60,000 nt of DNA from Takakia lepidozioides (Eukaryota > Streptophyta > Takakiopsida > Takakiales > Takakiaceae), in the NCBI GenBank assembly GCA_030704615.1, contig CM060734.1:28786042-28846041 (forward strand), in the 5' to 3' direction. Both the position numbers and the translations under genes were made by a program. Of this stretch, positions 34,201 to 44,303 are shown one piece after another. Under the pieces are notes generated by a model, which ran no database searches, had not been told where the DNA came from, and saw only the letters and a program-made list of their open reading frames with translations. How positions within the stretch are numbered: the first letter of the stretch is position 1; each line of letters starts with the position of its first letter.

Positions 34201-36377
34201 TACAATGCATTGGAAAAACCGACCCAAGGCAAGTGAACAAGAACGTTCACTGGACAGCCGAGGTTCACCAAACTCTATTAAAATATCTTATGTCCCACTG
34301 CAGCGGCACGCAACTCATGATTGCTAAGGAACTTCTGATTTGTAAGCTGTCGGGTCTTCCTCAGCGAAAATGTCGTAAAGCCGTTTAAGTAGATGAGATT
34401 TTTGGGAGCTTTAGGCTATTTTGAGTTGAATGTCGATCTATGCATGACGGAATTGTCACTGTTGTAAGTTCTGGCCTTGTAATAGTACTTCCCGAACATG
34501 GCTTTGGCAATAGTCTCGACATTCATTTCAGGTCCCATGTTCCAAAAACAAACGGCAAACTTTTTGACGGCCCATTTAATGAATTTGTGAAGACCGTTTC
34601 ACGTAGCTAACTTGAATTTCCCTGCGGAGATACAAGGCTGGGTGGTAGGAGGGGCTTTCTTTCCATCCTTTAGGTAAACCTCACGAAGGTAACCGATGTC
34701 CAGAACCAGGACGTAATATCCTGACCGACATCCATTCGGTCCCCAAGGAAGGTCATGTAGATCGTTTGGATTGATAGAAATGGAATAGTCGACTGGAGGG
34801 TAATGCATGTTGTCCTGTGGAATAACAAAAGAATTCATTATGAATTTCAACTTCAGTAAGCCCAATGTAGAGAAACGGGAAAAAGGAGTTGAAAGGATTA
34901 CCGTTTTCGGGGGAGGCTGCTGGGTTCTGCTCCTCCTCTTTCCCCTCTCTCCAAGAAATGCTATCCTCCGATTCTATGGCTCCAGATGGCAACGTCGACT
35001 GTCCAGTGGAGGTTACTTGTAGGACCGGCTCAGGTGGGCGACACTGATTGTCCGATCCACCTGTCTCTTCACCGTCTCAGTCTCGATGGAGTCGGTTCGT
35101 GTGTGTGTGATCTCCTCAGATGTCGTCTCACGAATCTACAGGAAATTAGGAATCCGATGGATGAGAAGTATGGTGGGCATAGTGATCCGACAAAATTATC
35201 GAATTGAACAATACCGAAGATGAGACTAAAAGACTAAAAGACCAAAAGACTAATAAGAATAAAGCCAATGGAGTACCCGCTTCGGGGTCTGTTGTTGGAT
35301 TCCGTGCTTGTGCTGCTCAATATCTTCTCCTTCCCCTCGAGTATGAGGGTTCTCTAACTCATTCCCTGCAGATGGCAACGTCGACTGGACAGTGGAGGTT
35401 AGTTCCAAAACTGGCTCAGGTGACCTGACCCTCATTGTAAGATCCACCTGTCTCTTCACTGTTTGAGTCTCGATCGAGTCAGTTCGTGTGTGTGTGATTT
35501 CCTCCGATTGGGATTCTTGGATCTACAAGAAAAGTTTCGAAACAGTTAGTGGTTGTCCTGATGGATGTACGATCGGACGAAATTCCTGGTGGAAATGTGA
35601 ATTTTTTTTTTTCAAAAGTCCAGAATAAAGGAAATGGAAAAAACATTTGGATTATTCCATTCACAAGTTTGAATAATTACAATATTGTCATATTCTATTC
35701 AGAAGTATGTATGAATAAACATTCTCTATATGTCATTCGTTATCTACATCCAGAACCACTTGCTGGGTGACATTCTGGGAGTCATCCTGGGTCACCACCT
35801 CGCGAGGATTGTTAACGGGAGCCGGGGACATAATCAATGGCTCCTCACCTTCCACAAGTGTGAACCCTTGAGCTAAGTTTTCAACTAACTCTGTCGACGT
35901 TGCTTCATGGCCCCTTGGAGAAGCCGGATTTTGATTCGTGGTGTTATCGAAAGAGGAAGAGCTGTCCAGATTGTGTACACTTTCTGGCGCAACGCGTTCT
36001 TGGGTATGTGGAGTACTCCCAAGTGTCTCCAACCCGAAAATTTCCTGGCCCTCTCTTCCCCTTTCCCACATCAGTCGCATCTGCCCCTCGTCCTCGGTGA
36101 CGATATCCATGTTCTCATCTTCGTCTTGATTTTTGTCTTTCTCCTCTTCCTCGTCTTGTTCTTGTTTTTCCTCCTGTTCCTCGTCCAACTCTTTGTCGTG
36201 TCCTTCCTCATCCTCTTCTTCGTCCACTTCGTCATCCTGCAGGGAGTCTCCGTCATCTCCGTCTCTGGCGATAGTTTGATTATCAATCTGAAGCGTCTTG
36301 AAATAAGCCTCCACCTTGCTTCTACAAAATTTCTTTTTCGTTATGTGGTTTATATCAAGCACCCGAATATTTCTTGC
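31250..36377 (-). pseudogene. Triple NIF/FCP1-type HAD-domain protein, copy 2 (domains 2 and 3 intact)
   Basis: This is the inverted partner of the 0.4-5.4 kb locus. Likely exons are 36377 to about 35765 (acidic, ending with GFTLVEGEEPL like copy 1), 35526-35276, about 35140-34902, 34814 to about 34230 (HAD domain 1), about 34170-33617 (domain 2), about 33230-32800, 32737-32669, about 32650-32320 and about 32010-31250 (domain 3). Domain 2 reads LIIFDMNGVLCKI, LGIWSS and ILLIDDTAMKCVLNPP. Domain 3 reads LLILSFNGLLCYQ, VAIWSC and ILIVDDEPSKGLRNPP. KRRKR and KKKK patches precede domain 3. Domain 1 is broken by TGA at 34601-34599, TAG at 34418-34416 (Trp in copy 1) and a frame slip soon after. 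Family knowledge: plant NIF proteins with DxNG are likely non-classical or inactive phosphatases. The gene could still express a shorter protein from domains 2 and 3. Confidence 0.7.
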
Positions 36378-36533
36378 CTGCAAAGAAACCCAACAATGAA
36401 ATCAAAATAAATCTGACGAACTGTAACGACCGAAAATTTTAAAAGGTAACTGGTTTCTATTGAGACAACTGGCATCGATAACAAATACCCCAAACTCCCA
36501 AAACATGAACCTCCACCGTCCAGTGGAGGTTCA
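33276..36533. repeat. AACCTCCAC hairpins and related words in copy 2
   Basis: Two perfect 11-bp-arm hairpins lie at 33276-33299 (loop AA) and 36506-36533 (6-base loop). Related half-palindromes occur inside the duplicated exons near 35000 and 35390, and near 34245-34268. All share AACCTCCACTG or its complement CAGTGGAGGTT. Confidence 0.65.
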
Positions 36534-36849
36534 CTATACCAGACTCCAGACAACGGTTAAACATCGTAGAAAAAAACGGAGAGACAAATCCGACTACAGA
36601 AAAAGTGAAAAAGTAATGCGAATCCACTTACAAGCAGAACGTATGTCATTGCCACTCCGCCGAAAACGTTGTTACATGACATCCCGTCTCTGCAAAAAAA
36701 GGAGACCAGGTAATCGTAGGTGTCCCCCCTCAGCTCATGAGTGTAAGTCATGCACTCCTTCTCCTGCGAGGTCGGGTCATCATCCAGTACTGCAAATAGG
36801 GGGGGTTAGCAACGCCAGCCGCAATTCCACGCCCTGTGCGGCGCTGAGT

Positions 36850-37110
36850 ATGCGACGCCCGCCCCACGACGCATTTTTGCGACGCCACAACGTCGCTTAA
36901 CAGTGCTGGGGCAGCCCTTGCAACGCCATAGCGTCGCCCCCCTGCGCTGGGGCCAGCCGGCGACGCCGGGACGTCGCAAGGTGGCATGAAGGGCAAGAGG
37001 CAGCCCTTCTGTGCGACGCCCGGCCGTCGCAAGGTGAGGAACCCCCCGGCCGTCGCATGATGGCTTGAAGGGCGAAAAGGCCTCGGCGACGGCCGGACTC
37101 GCAATGGGGG
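36850..37110. repeat. GC-rich cluster of GCGACG-N6-CGTCGC hairpins
   Basis: Exact copies of the 18-bp form lie at 36879-36896, 36960-36977 and 37013-37030. Imperfect copies lie at about 36920-36937 and 37086-37102. The loop sequences differ while the arms are kept. The patch is far richer in GC than its neighbours. Frames stay open on both strands, which follows from the composition. Confidence 0.75.
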
Positions 37111-37157
37111 GTGTTGCGACGGGGTTTTTTGGCTTGCGACGGTGGGGGGTCGCCAAA

Positions 37158-37243
37158 GGGGGGGGGGGGGGGGGGCACCTCTATGTTTTTCTTTCTTTGC
37201 CCCCCCTCTCTCTCTCCCTCTCTCCCTCTCTCCCTCTCTCTCT
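37158..37243. repeat. G18 run followed by CT-rich microsatellite
   Basis: Eighteen G residues at 37158-37175, then imperfect CCCTCTCT repeats at about 37200-37243. Assembly errors are likely here. Confidence 0.9.
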
Positions 37244-37479
37244 TGGTTGTTAATAGATTTGTTTGCAAGATGGCTGTCCCATGCAACATTTTCAAGGACT
37301 TCCACTAATGGGAAGATGCGGACTAGTATTGTGAAGTCAATGTTCAAGGTCAGCTCAAAAACACAAACATCTCCTTCCTCAAGGCACTGGTGGAGTGCAA
37401 ATTGTGCCCAATCTTGAGAGTCCAGCTCCCGACAGTAAGGGTGCTCCCTTGCACATTGAGGATTCCACACTTAGCTAGT

Positions 37480-40270
37480 GGATGACAATCACACCACCGA
37501 TGGAGTTCTCATACTCCACATCTTGTGTGGGGAAGTATCTCTCTCTCCCTTCTTAAACCTAGCAAGTGTGCTTGTATGCTTCACTTCTCCTTTGCTTTAC
37601 TGGAGGTGGCTTGCTGGTGGTGATGGCGCACAGTTCTCTTCCCCAATCGCGCAAGGTGCTTTTGATGATTAGGGTTCCTTTTGTTTTATGTCTTTCTCTC
37701 TTGCTTTTGAGGTTCTTAGTTGACATCGATGACAAGTGTAGGGGTCCGTGATTCACTTGGGGTTCCACAATCCTCACTAACCTGTTGGTTTTTGTGGGGG
37801 CTTGTGATGGGACCATGTGAGGATCCCTACTTGCTTTGAATTCTCTTGAGCTTGAAGATATGGATGTGGGCAAAGGGAGCCTCTTGTGTACTTCATTCCT
37901 TCCCTAACTTCCTGATGATTAATTGTCAAAGAGCAGCACAATTTGTGCCATTGCAGAAATGCCATATAAGGGAACTTACTTTTTTGATGTCAGAGCAGAG
38001 AGATTTCACACTCTGTGAAGCTTTATAAAAGACTAAAATGAGGTGACTGTACAAGACTCACTAGCCTTGGATGTGTTGTGTGTCTGTTATTGTGCTCTCT
38101 CTCTCTCTCACTCAAAAGCTGTGGGGCCTTTCTTGCAACTCATAAAACTCCCAGATTGGCTCCACTAGACAAAGTACTCATATTTCAAAAACTGCTGCCC
38201 TGATGCAATTGAAGTCAGAAGAGCAGCAAAATTTGTACTTCCTATTTGGACATTCCATGCCTTATTGGCCTTACATGTCCTTATCTCTGTGTCGATTTTT
38301 GTAACTTCACTTCCTATGGGTTCAAGCCAACCCCGACTGAACATATAATCATTTCTTTTTCCCCTGTTGCAGCCTTTAGAGGTGTTTGATACACTTTTGT
38401 TCTGGTTGCAAAAGCTGCAAGAGAAGACCGAGGCTTGAGGCTTTGTATGCCATCGACATACAGTTTTCATTGTTATCACACAATATCCTTGCCACTTTCT
38501 GCAGTTCTTTACAACTGCATGTACTTGACATTCTGTCAATGTTCTTTAGCAGAGCCACTTCCTCACTTTCAAGTCACTAGCATTTCCAATTTTCGCAGTG
38601 AACCCTGCCTTTCACATCCTGAGGTAATGTGATGAAATGAGAAACTCTAAGACGGTATGCTACTCAAAAGGTGCCTCTTCCCTGGGTCAGGTGACGTGTC
38701 ACATGGAGGCCTCTATCTAACAACTGGTTCGGAGCAACACTCACTGCGGAAGTGGCATAGTGCATTCAATCCGGATGATGCTACCAATGAAATTCTCCTT
38801 GCCCTTAATTATCTCAAACTGATTTGTGAGGAGCACCAATCTCCCAATCTACACTACCCTCTAGCCCACCATTCATGCTAGCAACTCAAGATCTACTTCT
38901 CAGTTTCAGGTTTTTCCTCATGCTGTCTTATTGGTCCAGAGCAACACGCTGTACATAGTTGCTTCATGTATGCAGGCATTCCTTTAGTCCCATCTCTCTA
39001 GTTGCTGACTACATGTGTTATTGACCCCAATGATCAGAAAGCCTTGGCAAGCAAACTATAGTGAGTCCCTTAGTCCGAACTGTGGGGTGGATAATTGCAT
39101 GCATTGATGTTATCTAAGGGAGTGTTTTGGGGAAAAGCTGGAAAGCCAGATTCAAAGTACACACCTACTATGTTTTTTTTTGTGCAGGGTTCCCATCTGC
39201 CAGGCTTGTTTCTCTCTCAGACACACAGGGGGGGGATTTGGAAAGTGTGCCGCACCCAGTGGGGAGACACACAAAAGTTAACTTCACCAAATGACTATTT
39301 GATCTGCAATGTGATCTCTAAAATACTCCAAGATGGAGACGATAATTGCAGCACTTGTGTAGCAGGTTAAATCATTCCTCTTTGCAGCCACTTTGACAAC
39401 ATTCAGAGACATCACATGAATTATTTCATTTATTTCAGGCTAACTCATTGGGAACCTGACTCAGCCAGATTCAGTTGGGACAAACACCACATATGTTGCA
39501 AGGGTTGGAGCACACACCATGAACACATGCATCCACCAGCCCAATCCTTACATAATATTTATCCATTAAAGCTATGGTGGTGTTAATGTACCTATCCTGG
39601 AACTGCCTACCTAACTCCACTGGATTCTGTTTCAGAGCTAGCCTCCGATTTAAGAGGAAAAACCCACATACAACAAGTGCTACAATGGAGCTGACGATGT
39701 TGAAACCCAAGACAGCTGAAACCATGCGAGTGTCCCGGATACTAAGCACAATATGTCTGCTTTCCAGTTTTCTTTGATGCATGTACATATCCCGTCAGCA
39801 GCTCTCAGCATTCCTTTAATTAGGACACGAAACAGACTGCACCTTCATGAGTTAGTGTAAATTTAGGGTTTACTAGGGCATCAGAAGTGTATGATGCTCT
39901 CATGGCATGTTCATCCCAGCGGATTTTCCCTGCTATGATGGCAAACGACCTCAGCCCCAGCGTGGGGCGTATATACAAACTGGAAAGGTAGATCTAGAAT
40001 TGCGAGATTACTGCTAGAAAATTCAAAGATGAGTGTGCATGTGCCTTGTTAAAGATATTCTAGTGCTTATGTGAGTATTCACCCTAACAAAAGCCACCCG
40101 TCCCAACGGGCACTACGATGAGATGGTGGAAACAAAGAAAATGGTCAATTGATCATCATAACACGAAGTGTTTGAGGTCCGAATCTGCCTAGCGTTGCTG
40201 TTTCACGATCCAAAAACTTCATGGGAAAGTTGCAAGCTAATCACCCATCAAATTGCTTGCGAGGAGGATG
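37480..40270. other. Intergenic stretch, no gene recognised
   Basis: Several frames of 60-125 codons exist, none with a family motif. One at 39788-39471 on the minus strand has a hydrophobic helix (VLGFNIVSSIVALVVCGFFL) and a Cys-rich end, and another at 38657-38881 on the plus strand is unremarkable. Neither has supporting splice or codon evidence. A CT repeat lies at 38095-38109. Confidence 0.4.
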
Positions 40271-40756
40271 TCACTCGAATGCCCACTGGTTTTCTTTGCG
40301 GACCGCGTCCTCTTCCTCGGGTGTGAAATCGTTCTCAATCTTAAAGGTCTTGCGAATCTCGTCTGGCGTCTTGTCTTTGATCATGTCAGCTACAGTCTGA
40401 CATGTCAAGTCCAGCAAACCCTTGATGTTAAGGTAGTTCGCAGCCAAAATCAGGTCGAAGAGAATGGCTTGGTCCACCTTGATGTACTCAACGTCCCAGT
40501 TCTTCATCTCATCGTCAGGTTTTGCCTTCTTCTCCTCCTGCTCGTTACCAGATGGCTTGCGCGCATCAACATGCGCCCGGCAGTACTCAATAACTTTGGC
40601 GAGGACTGAACCTTTCACATTCGGTACGGGGATTAAGTGTTCCATCCCTGTTTCTTCTATCAAATTCTTGATGGTCTCCGACTCAAACGCAACCTCGGGA
40701 TCGACCTCGAACATCTGTTCGTCAGAGCTTCGCAGCTTCACCGTATCACCAGACAT
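40271..40756 (-). CDS. SKP1: SKP1-like protein, SCF ubiquitin ligase adaptor
   Basis: SKP1 bridges CUL1 and F-box proteins in SCF E3 ubiquitin ligases, in nucleus and cytosol. The single-exon frame gives 161 residues, the usual plant length of about 160. The N-terminal BTB/POZ fold starts [14 protein letters not shown]. The acidic linker is [16 protein letters not shown]. The C-terminal F-box-binding helices include [15 protein letters not shown] and end [20 protein letters not shown], the canonical plant terminus. I chose the start at 40756 (MSGDTVKL) because an upstream in-frame ATG at 40774 would add only six residues absent from the family, and because the truncated copy at 43602 keeps the same start. 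The gene is divergent from the PRCC unit to its right. No lesion is seen. Confidence 0.95.
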   Translation of the reverse strand: MSGDTVKLRSSDEQMFEVDPEVAFESETIKNLIEETGMEHLIPVPNVKGSVLAKVIEYCRAHVDARKPSGNEQEEKKAKPDDEMKNWDVEYIKVDQAILFDLILAANYLNIKGLLDLTCQTVADMIKDKTPDEIRKTFKIENDFTPEEEDAVRKENQWAFE

Positions 40757-41254
40757 GGTGGCAGTTATTCTCACTCCCGCAATCCTCCTGCAATCCTCAC
40801 TCTACACAGACACAGCAAACAGCCCAAAAGCCTGATCTCTCCTCCAAATCTCTTGATCCTTGAGATTGCACAAGGGTAGATGGACGGACAGCCTACACTT
40901 ATATGCCCACCCTCTGATTGTTTAATCATCTAAGTTATACCCGCTGAAAACAACTTTTCCGCATTTAGTGAAAGCCTTTTTAGGCCCTCAAAATCTTTAA
41001 AAGAGGCATTTTGATATTCTTTTCGTTTTAGGGCACCTGGGCTAGGTTACTTTTTCCTTACTCTCTCAATGCGGGAGTTTTGCTGGCGATCTGTCGGAGA
41101 GGAGCTCTTCGTGGATCGAGAGAGTGCACACAGCAAACGCTGGCCTTATAGCCCTCATTAATATGATCTTTGCTGTGAACTGCGAAATCCGGTTGAGTGT
41201 CCAGTCTTTCCAGGTAACACTCATGAGCTCCTTTCCTTTGCTGTCTCATTTGAA

Positions 41255-41565
41255 CATTTGAGCTCATACTATGCTGGTGGATAATGTAGGCAAGTAGATC
41301 TCCTTGCTCTGTTGAAGGCTAGAGTATGATCTTGCCAAGGCTAAGAGTTGAACTCAACTTTGTGCAGTTGAATTGATATGCTATTCACAAGAAATCATTT
41401 TAGTCATTAATTTGAACATGAACAGCTACGAATGCCGAGCATGGAGGGAACTTAGTGAACATTTGAGGCTCATACTATGCTGGTGGATAATGTAGGCAAG
41501 TAGATCTGCGTGCTCTGTTGAAGTCTAGAGTATTACCTTGCCCAAGGCTGAGAGTTGAACTCAAC
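41255..41565. repeat. Direct repeat of about 105 bp
   Basis: CATACTATGCTGGTGGATAA, TGTAGGCAAGTAGATCT, GCTCTGTTGAAG and AGAGTTGAACTCAAC occur in order at about 41262-41358 and again at about 41469-41565. Confidence 0.8.
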
Positions 41566-41769
41566 ATCAATGTCTCACTTTCGCTAATTGCTACTTACAT
41601 TCCCTTGTCTCAAACACCATCTAGTTCACTTGTTCCCTCTTCTCTCCAAAATGTCTGATCTGAAAGTTAGAGTCCGCTAATGCATTGTTTAGCAATCTAC
41701 TGGTCTAGTTTCACTTCATATGGGAGTTCAAGGGTGATGAAGTCTGAATGTGGGTCTGTTGTGTTGCAG

Positions 41770-42875
41770 AATGTGGGAGGTGCAGGTTCCACCAAGAGGC
41801 CGACCAGTTTCCTACTGGTACTATCAGTGCCATCCAAAATGGGAGTAAGTGAGGAAGACAGTGCCAAATCCAAAGCCAGTTACAATGAAGTCATAAGGAA
41901 GTAAAGGCAGACCTTAAGGCAGACCTTTTGTCATGAAGGCATTAAGCCATTAAGGCAGACCTTTTGTGTTGTTGGTAACGGCAGTGTGAAAGAAGACAAG
42001 CCAAGGGCTCCCACGCGACTTACCATATCCGCCGCTTTGCTTCCATGTCTTAGTGGTAACTAAGCGCCTGGCAACAGGAGGTCCTTCTGAGTACAATGGG
42101 GCGGAGAAGCTGAGCAAAGGTCCAGGCCATCAGGAGGATAAGCCACTTATTACACCAACTGGTTCCAGCTCTTTTGAGCCTGACCAGTCAAGAGCTGTGG
42201 GACAAGCACTTCAGGTTTTCCACTCAAGAGTGCAAGTTTGAAAAAAAAAAAATTGGTCTTAATTTTGAACAGTTTCAACATACGGATGCTGCATGCATTG
42301 ATAGCCATGAAGGATGTCTGTGATCATTGTTTTAACCTTGATAGCGACATGTTAGGATTAAACTGTTTGCACTCGTCTTAGAAAGTTCTGTAACTTCTGT
42401 TGACTTAAACAGGTAGTCAGCCACAGGTTGGACATGAAAGGGTACTTTTGGGATAACCTGGACCATGTCATTCTACTTGTTGCGGAGCTTTGTGAAGTGA
42501 GTATATATATCTGTGTATAGACTAATTCAGGTAAGTGGAATTTGGATCTTCCTTGACAGACTTGTGTGTGTCAGTTTATACTCAGTAAAAAGAACCAGTT
42601 GTTTTCTTCCTGTCCATAAACTGGCTCTGGGGACATAGATGAGAACTTGTATGAATAAGCAATGTGTTCTATTGATATATGTTGTATGCAGTGGATTGAG
42701 AAAGGACAGCCCTTTCATGCACGAGGGCTGCAGCAAGCTCTGAAGCGCTTGTGATAACTGACAACAAATTGTGACTCTTTGCAGGCTCAGTTTCTGCAAT
42801 CTCGATTTTGGCGTCTGTCAACACAACCGCATTCAGTCTGCCTTGAGCTTGTACACACAAAGGCAGCTCTCTGAC
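41770..42875 (+). CDS. Unidentified spliced gene or gene fragment
   Basis: I do not recognise this protein. Exon-like segments with consensus splice sites line up in one reading phase. 42054-42214 ends GSSSFEPDQSRAVGQALQ. 42413-42496 reads VVSHRLDMKGYFWDNLDHVI and LLVAELCE, then a GTGAGT donor. 42692 to about 42751 reads WIEKGQPFHARGLQQALKRL. All three junctions are phase 0. An upstream exon at 41770-41844 ending at GTAAGT has one good frame, VPPRGRPVSYWYYQCHPKW. A possible last exon starts near 42785. A stop follows KRL at 42752-42754 unless a donor is used before it. It lies between SKP1 and the partial PRCC duplicate, and is probably a broken or partial gene. Confidence 0.35.
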
Positions 42876-42885
42876 TTTTCATAGG

Positions 42886-43540
42886 GCTTAAAATTGTGGC
42901 TGCTTGAGAGTCTCAAGTTCATCATTTGTAAATGAGTTCAGTAAGTGGTGGCCCATGCCTCTTTTTAATCTGCAATTTTTCAGGATTCCACCCAGTTATG
43001 CTCTCACTCTTACCCAGAGAGAGAATTTCCTCCTAAGACGTTGTTTGCTGTAGCCTTGTGGCCATAGACCCCGCGCCGAGTTTTGGCGGAACAAAAGGGA
43101 ACAGATACTACCTTTGTGAGGGGCTCACTCTGGTTGTGTGACTTAGCTTGATAAAGCCACTTAGTTCTCTATAGTCACGGCTACTTCAAAGGGATGGTTT
43201 AATTGTCGTGTATTCTATGAGAGGCAGCTCCAGTCATTTTTGTTCGTTTCTTAGATGTTTTTGTTTGGGATTGTCTCAGTAATATTCTTTGAAGGTCTTT
43301 TCGTCTGTCTGCTTTGTTGTCAGAAAGGTTCATAAATGCTTCTTGGATGAGTTTCTTTTTGCCTTCAATATGGTCTGACCGTTCTCTTTTATTTGGCTAC
43401 TGTGCACTTCACATGGATGTGTGCTCATGTTTGATATTGGATGATATGACATAGGGAACCTTTTGTGACTAGGTCTTTAATCTTCGTCTGTGGCAGAGCT
43501 CTGTGCATCTTTCTTTATTTCTTTATTGGTTACTGTCTTT
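42886..43540 (+). pseudogene. Partial duplicate of PRCC introns 1 and 2 (exon 2 missing)
   Basis: 42886-43155 matches PRCC intron 1 at about 45408-45660, sharing AAATTGTGGCTGCTTGAGAG, AAGACGTTGTTTGC and AGATACTACCTTTGTG. 43160-43540 matches intron 2 at about 46680-46970, sharing GAGGCAGCTCCAGTCAT, GTTCGTTTCTTAGATGTTTT and CTGTGCACTTCACATGG. In between, the part holding exon 2 is absent. The homology runs up to the point where SKP1 sequence begins. Confidence 0.85.
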
Positions 43541-43542
43541 AC

Positions 43543-43945
43543 GGGATTGACCTCGAACATCTGTTCGTCAGAGCTTCGCAGCTTCACCGTATCACCAGAC
43601 ATGGTGGCAGTTATTCTCACTCCCGCAATCCTCCCGCAATCCTCACTCTACACAGACAAAGCAAACTGCCCAAAAGCGAGCCTTCTCTCTCCTCCAAATC
43701 TCTTGAGCCCTTGAAATGAGATTGCACGAAGGTAGTGGACAGACAGGCCAGGCTTCGCTGACTTATACACACACCCTCTGCCTTTTTACTCATCTATACC
43801 TGGTAAAAACAACTATTCCCCCCTCTAGACAGCCCCTTTTTAGGCCCCCAAATTTTCTAAACAGGCAGTATGTCTTCTTCTTATTTTGGGCACCTCACTC
43901 CCAAGGCTGGGATGCCACAAGGTTATTTTTCCCTTGCTTCTTCTT
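43543..43945 (-). pseudogene. SKP1: Truncated SKP1 duplicate: first 20 codons plus promoter
   Basis: 43602-43543 repeats the first 20 codons of SKP1 ([11 protein letters not shown] onward) and then stops abruptly in PRCC-intron-like sequence. 43603 to about 43945 repeats the upstream region of the intact gene at 40757 to about 41070, sharing CCTCACTCTACACAGACA, CTCCTCCAAATCTCTTGA and TTTTTAGGCCC. It lies head-to-head with the PRCC-like gene, so a duplicated SKP1 promoter now sits in that gene's upstream region. Confidence 0.9.
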
Positions 43946-44303
43946 TTGTTATTTTTCGAAAACCAATTTTTACCGAAGGGGAAAAAGAAAACCGAATTGT
44001 CCTTGCTTTCCTAATCTGATTTTAGGGCGTCATCTGCTTAACTAAAAAGAAAAAGATTAAGAAAAGAAAGAAAAAGGAAAAAAGATGAAAAGATAAAAAA
44101 AACCGTATGCAATGCTGTCTTTCGTATCTAAGTGTATTTGATGCAGCGTATAGTACGTGGCCGTGGGTTTTCTCGGAAGGCGAAGAGGAAGTGCGTTGGA
44201 GTGATGGGGGAGATCGGGGTGGTGGAAGATTGACAAGCAGTTGGAGGATTTTGAGGGTTTCGGTTTTTGAGCAAGTCATCAGTGAGGGCGACAGAGAGGG
44301 GAT

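Noticed and set aside
36748-37470. 240-codon minus-strand frame over the GC-rich patch
   Set aside because: Frames are open on both strands because of base composition and the G18/CT tracts; no domain is visible.
39471-39788. 105-codon minus-strand frame with one hydrophobic helix
   Set aside because: A single possible membrane helix and a Cys-rich end are not enough; no start context, homology or splice support.
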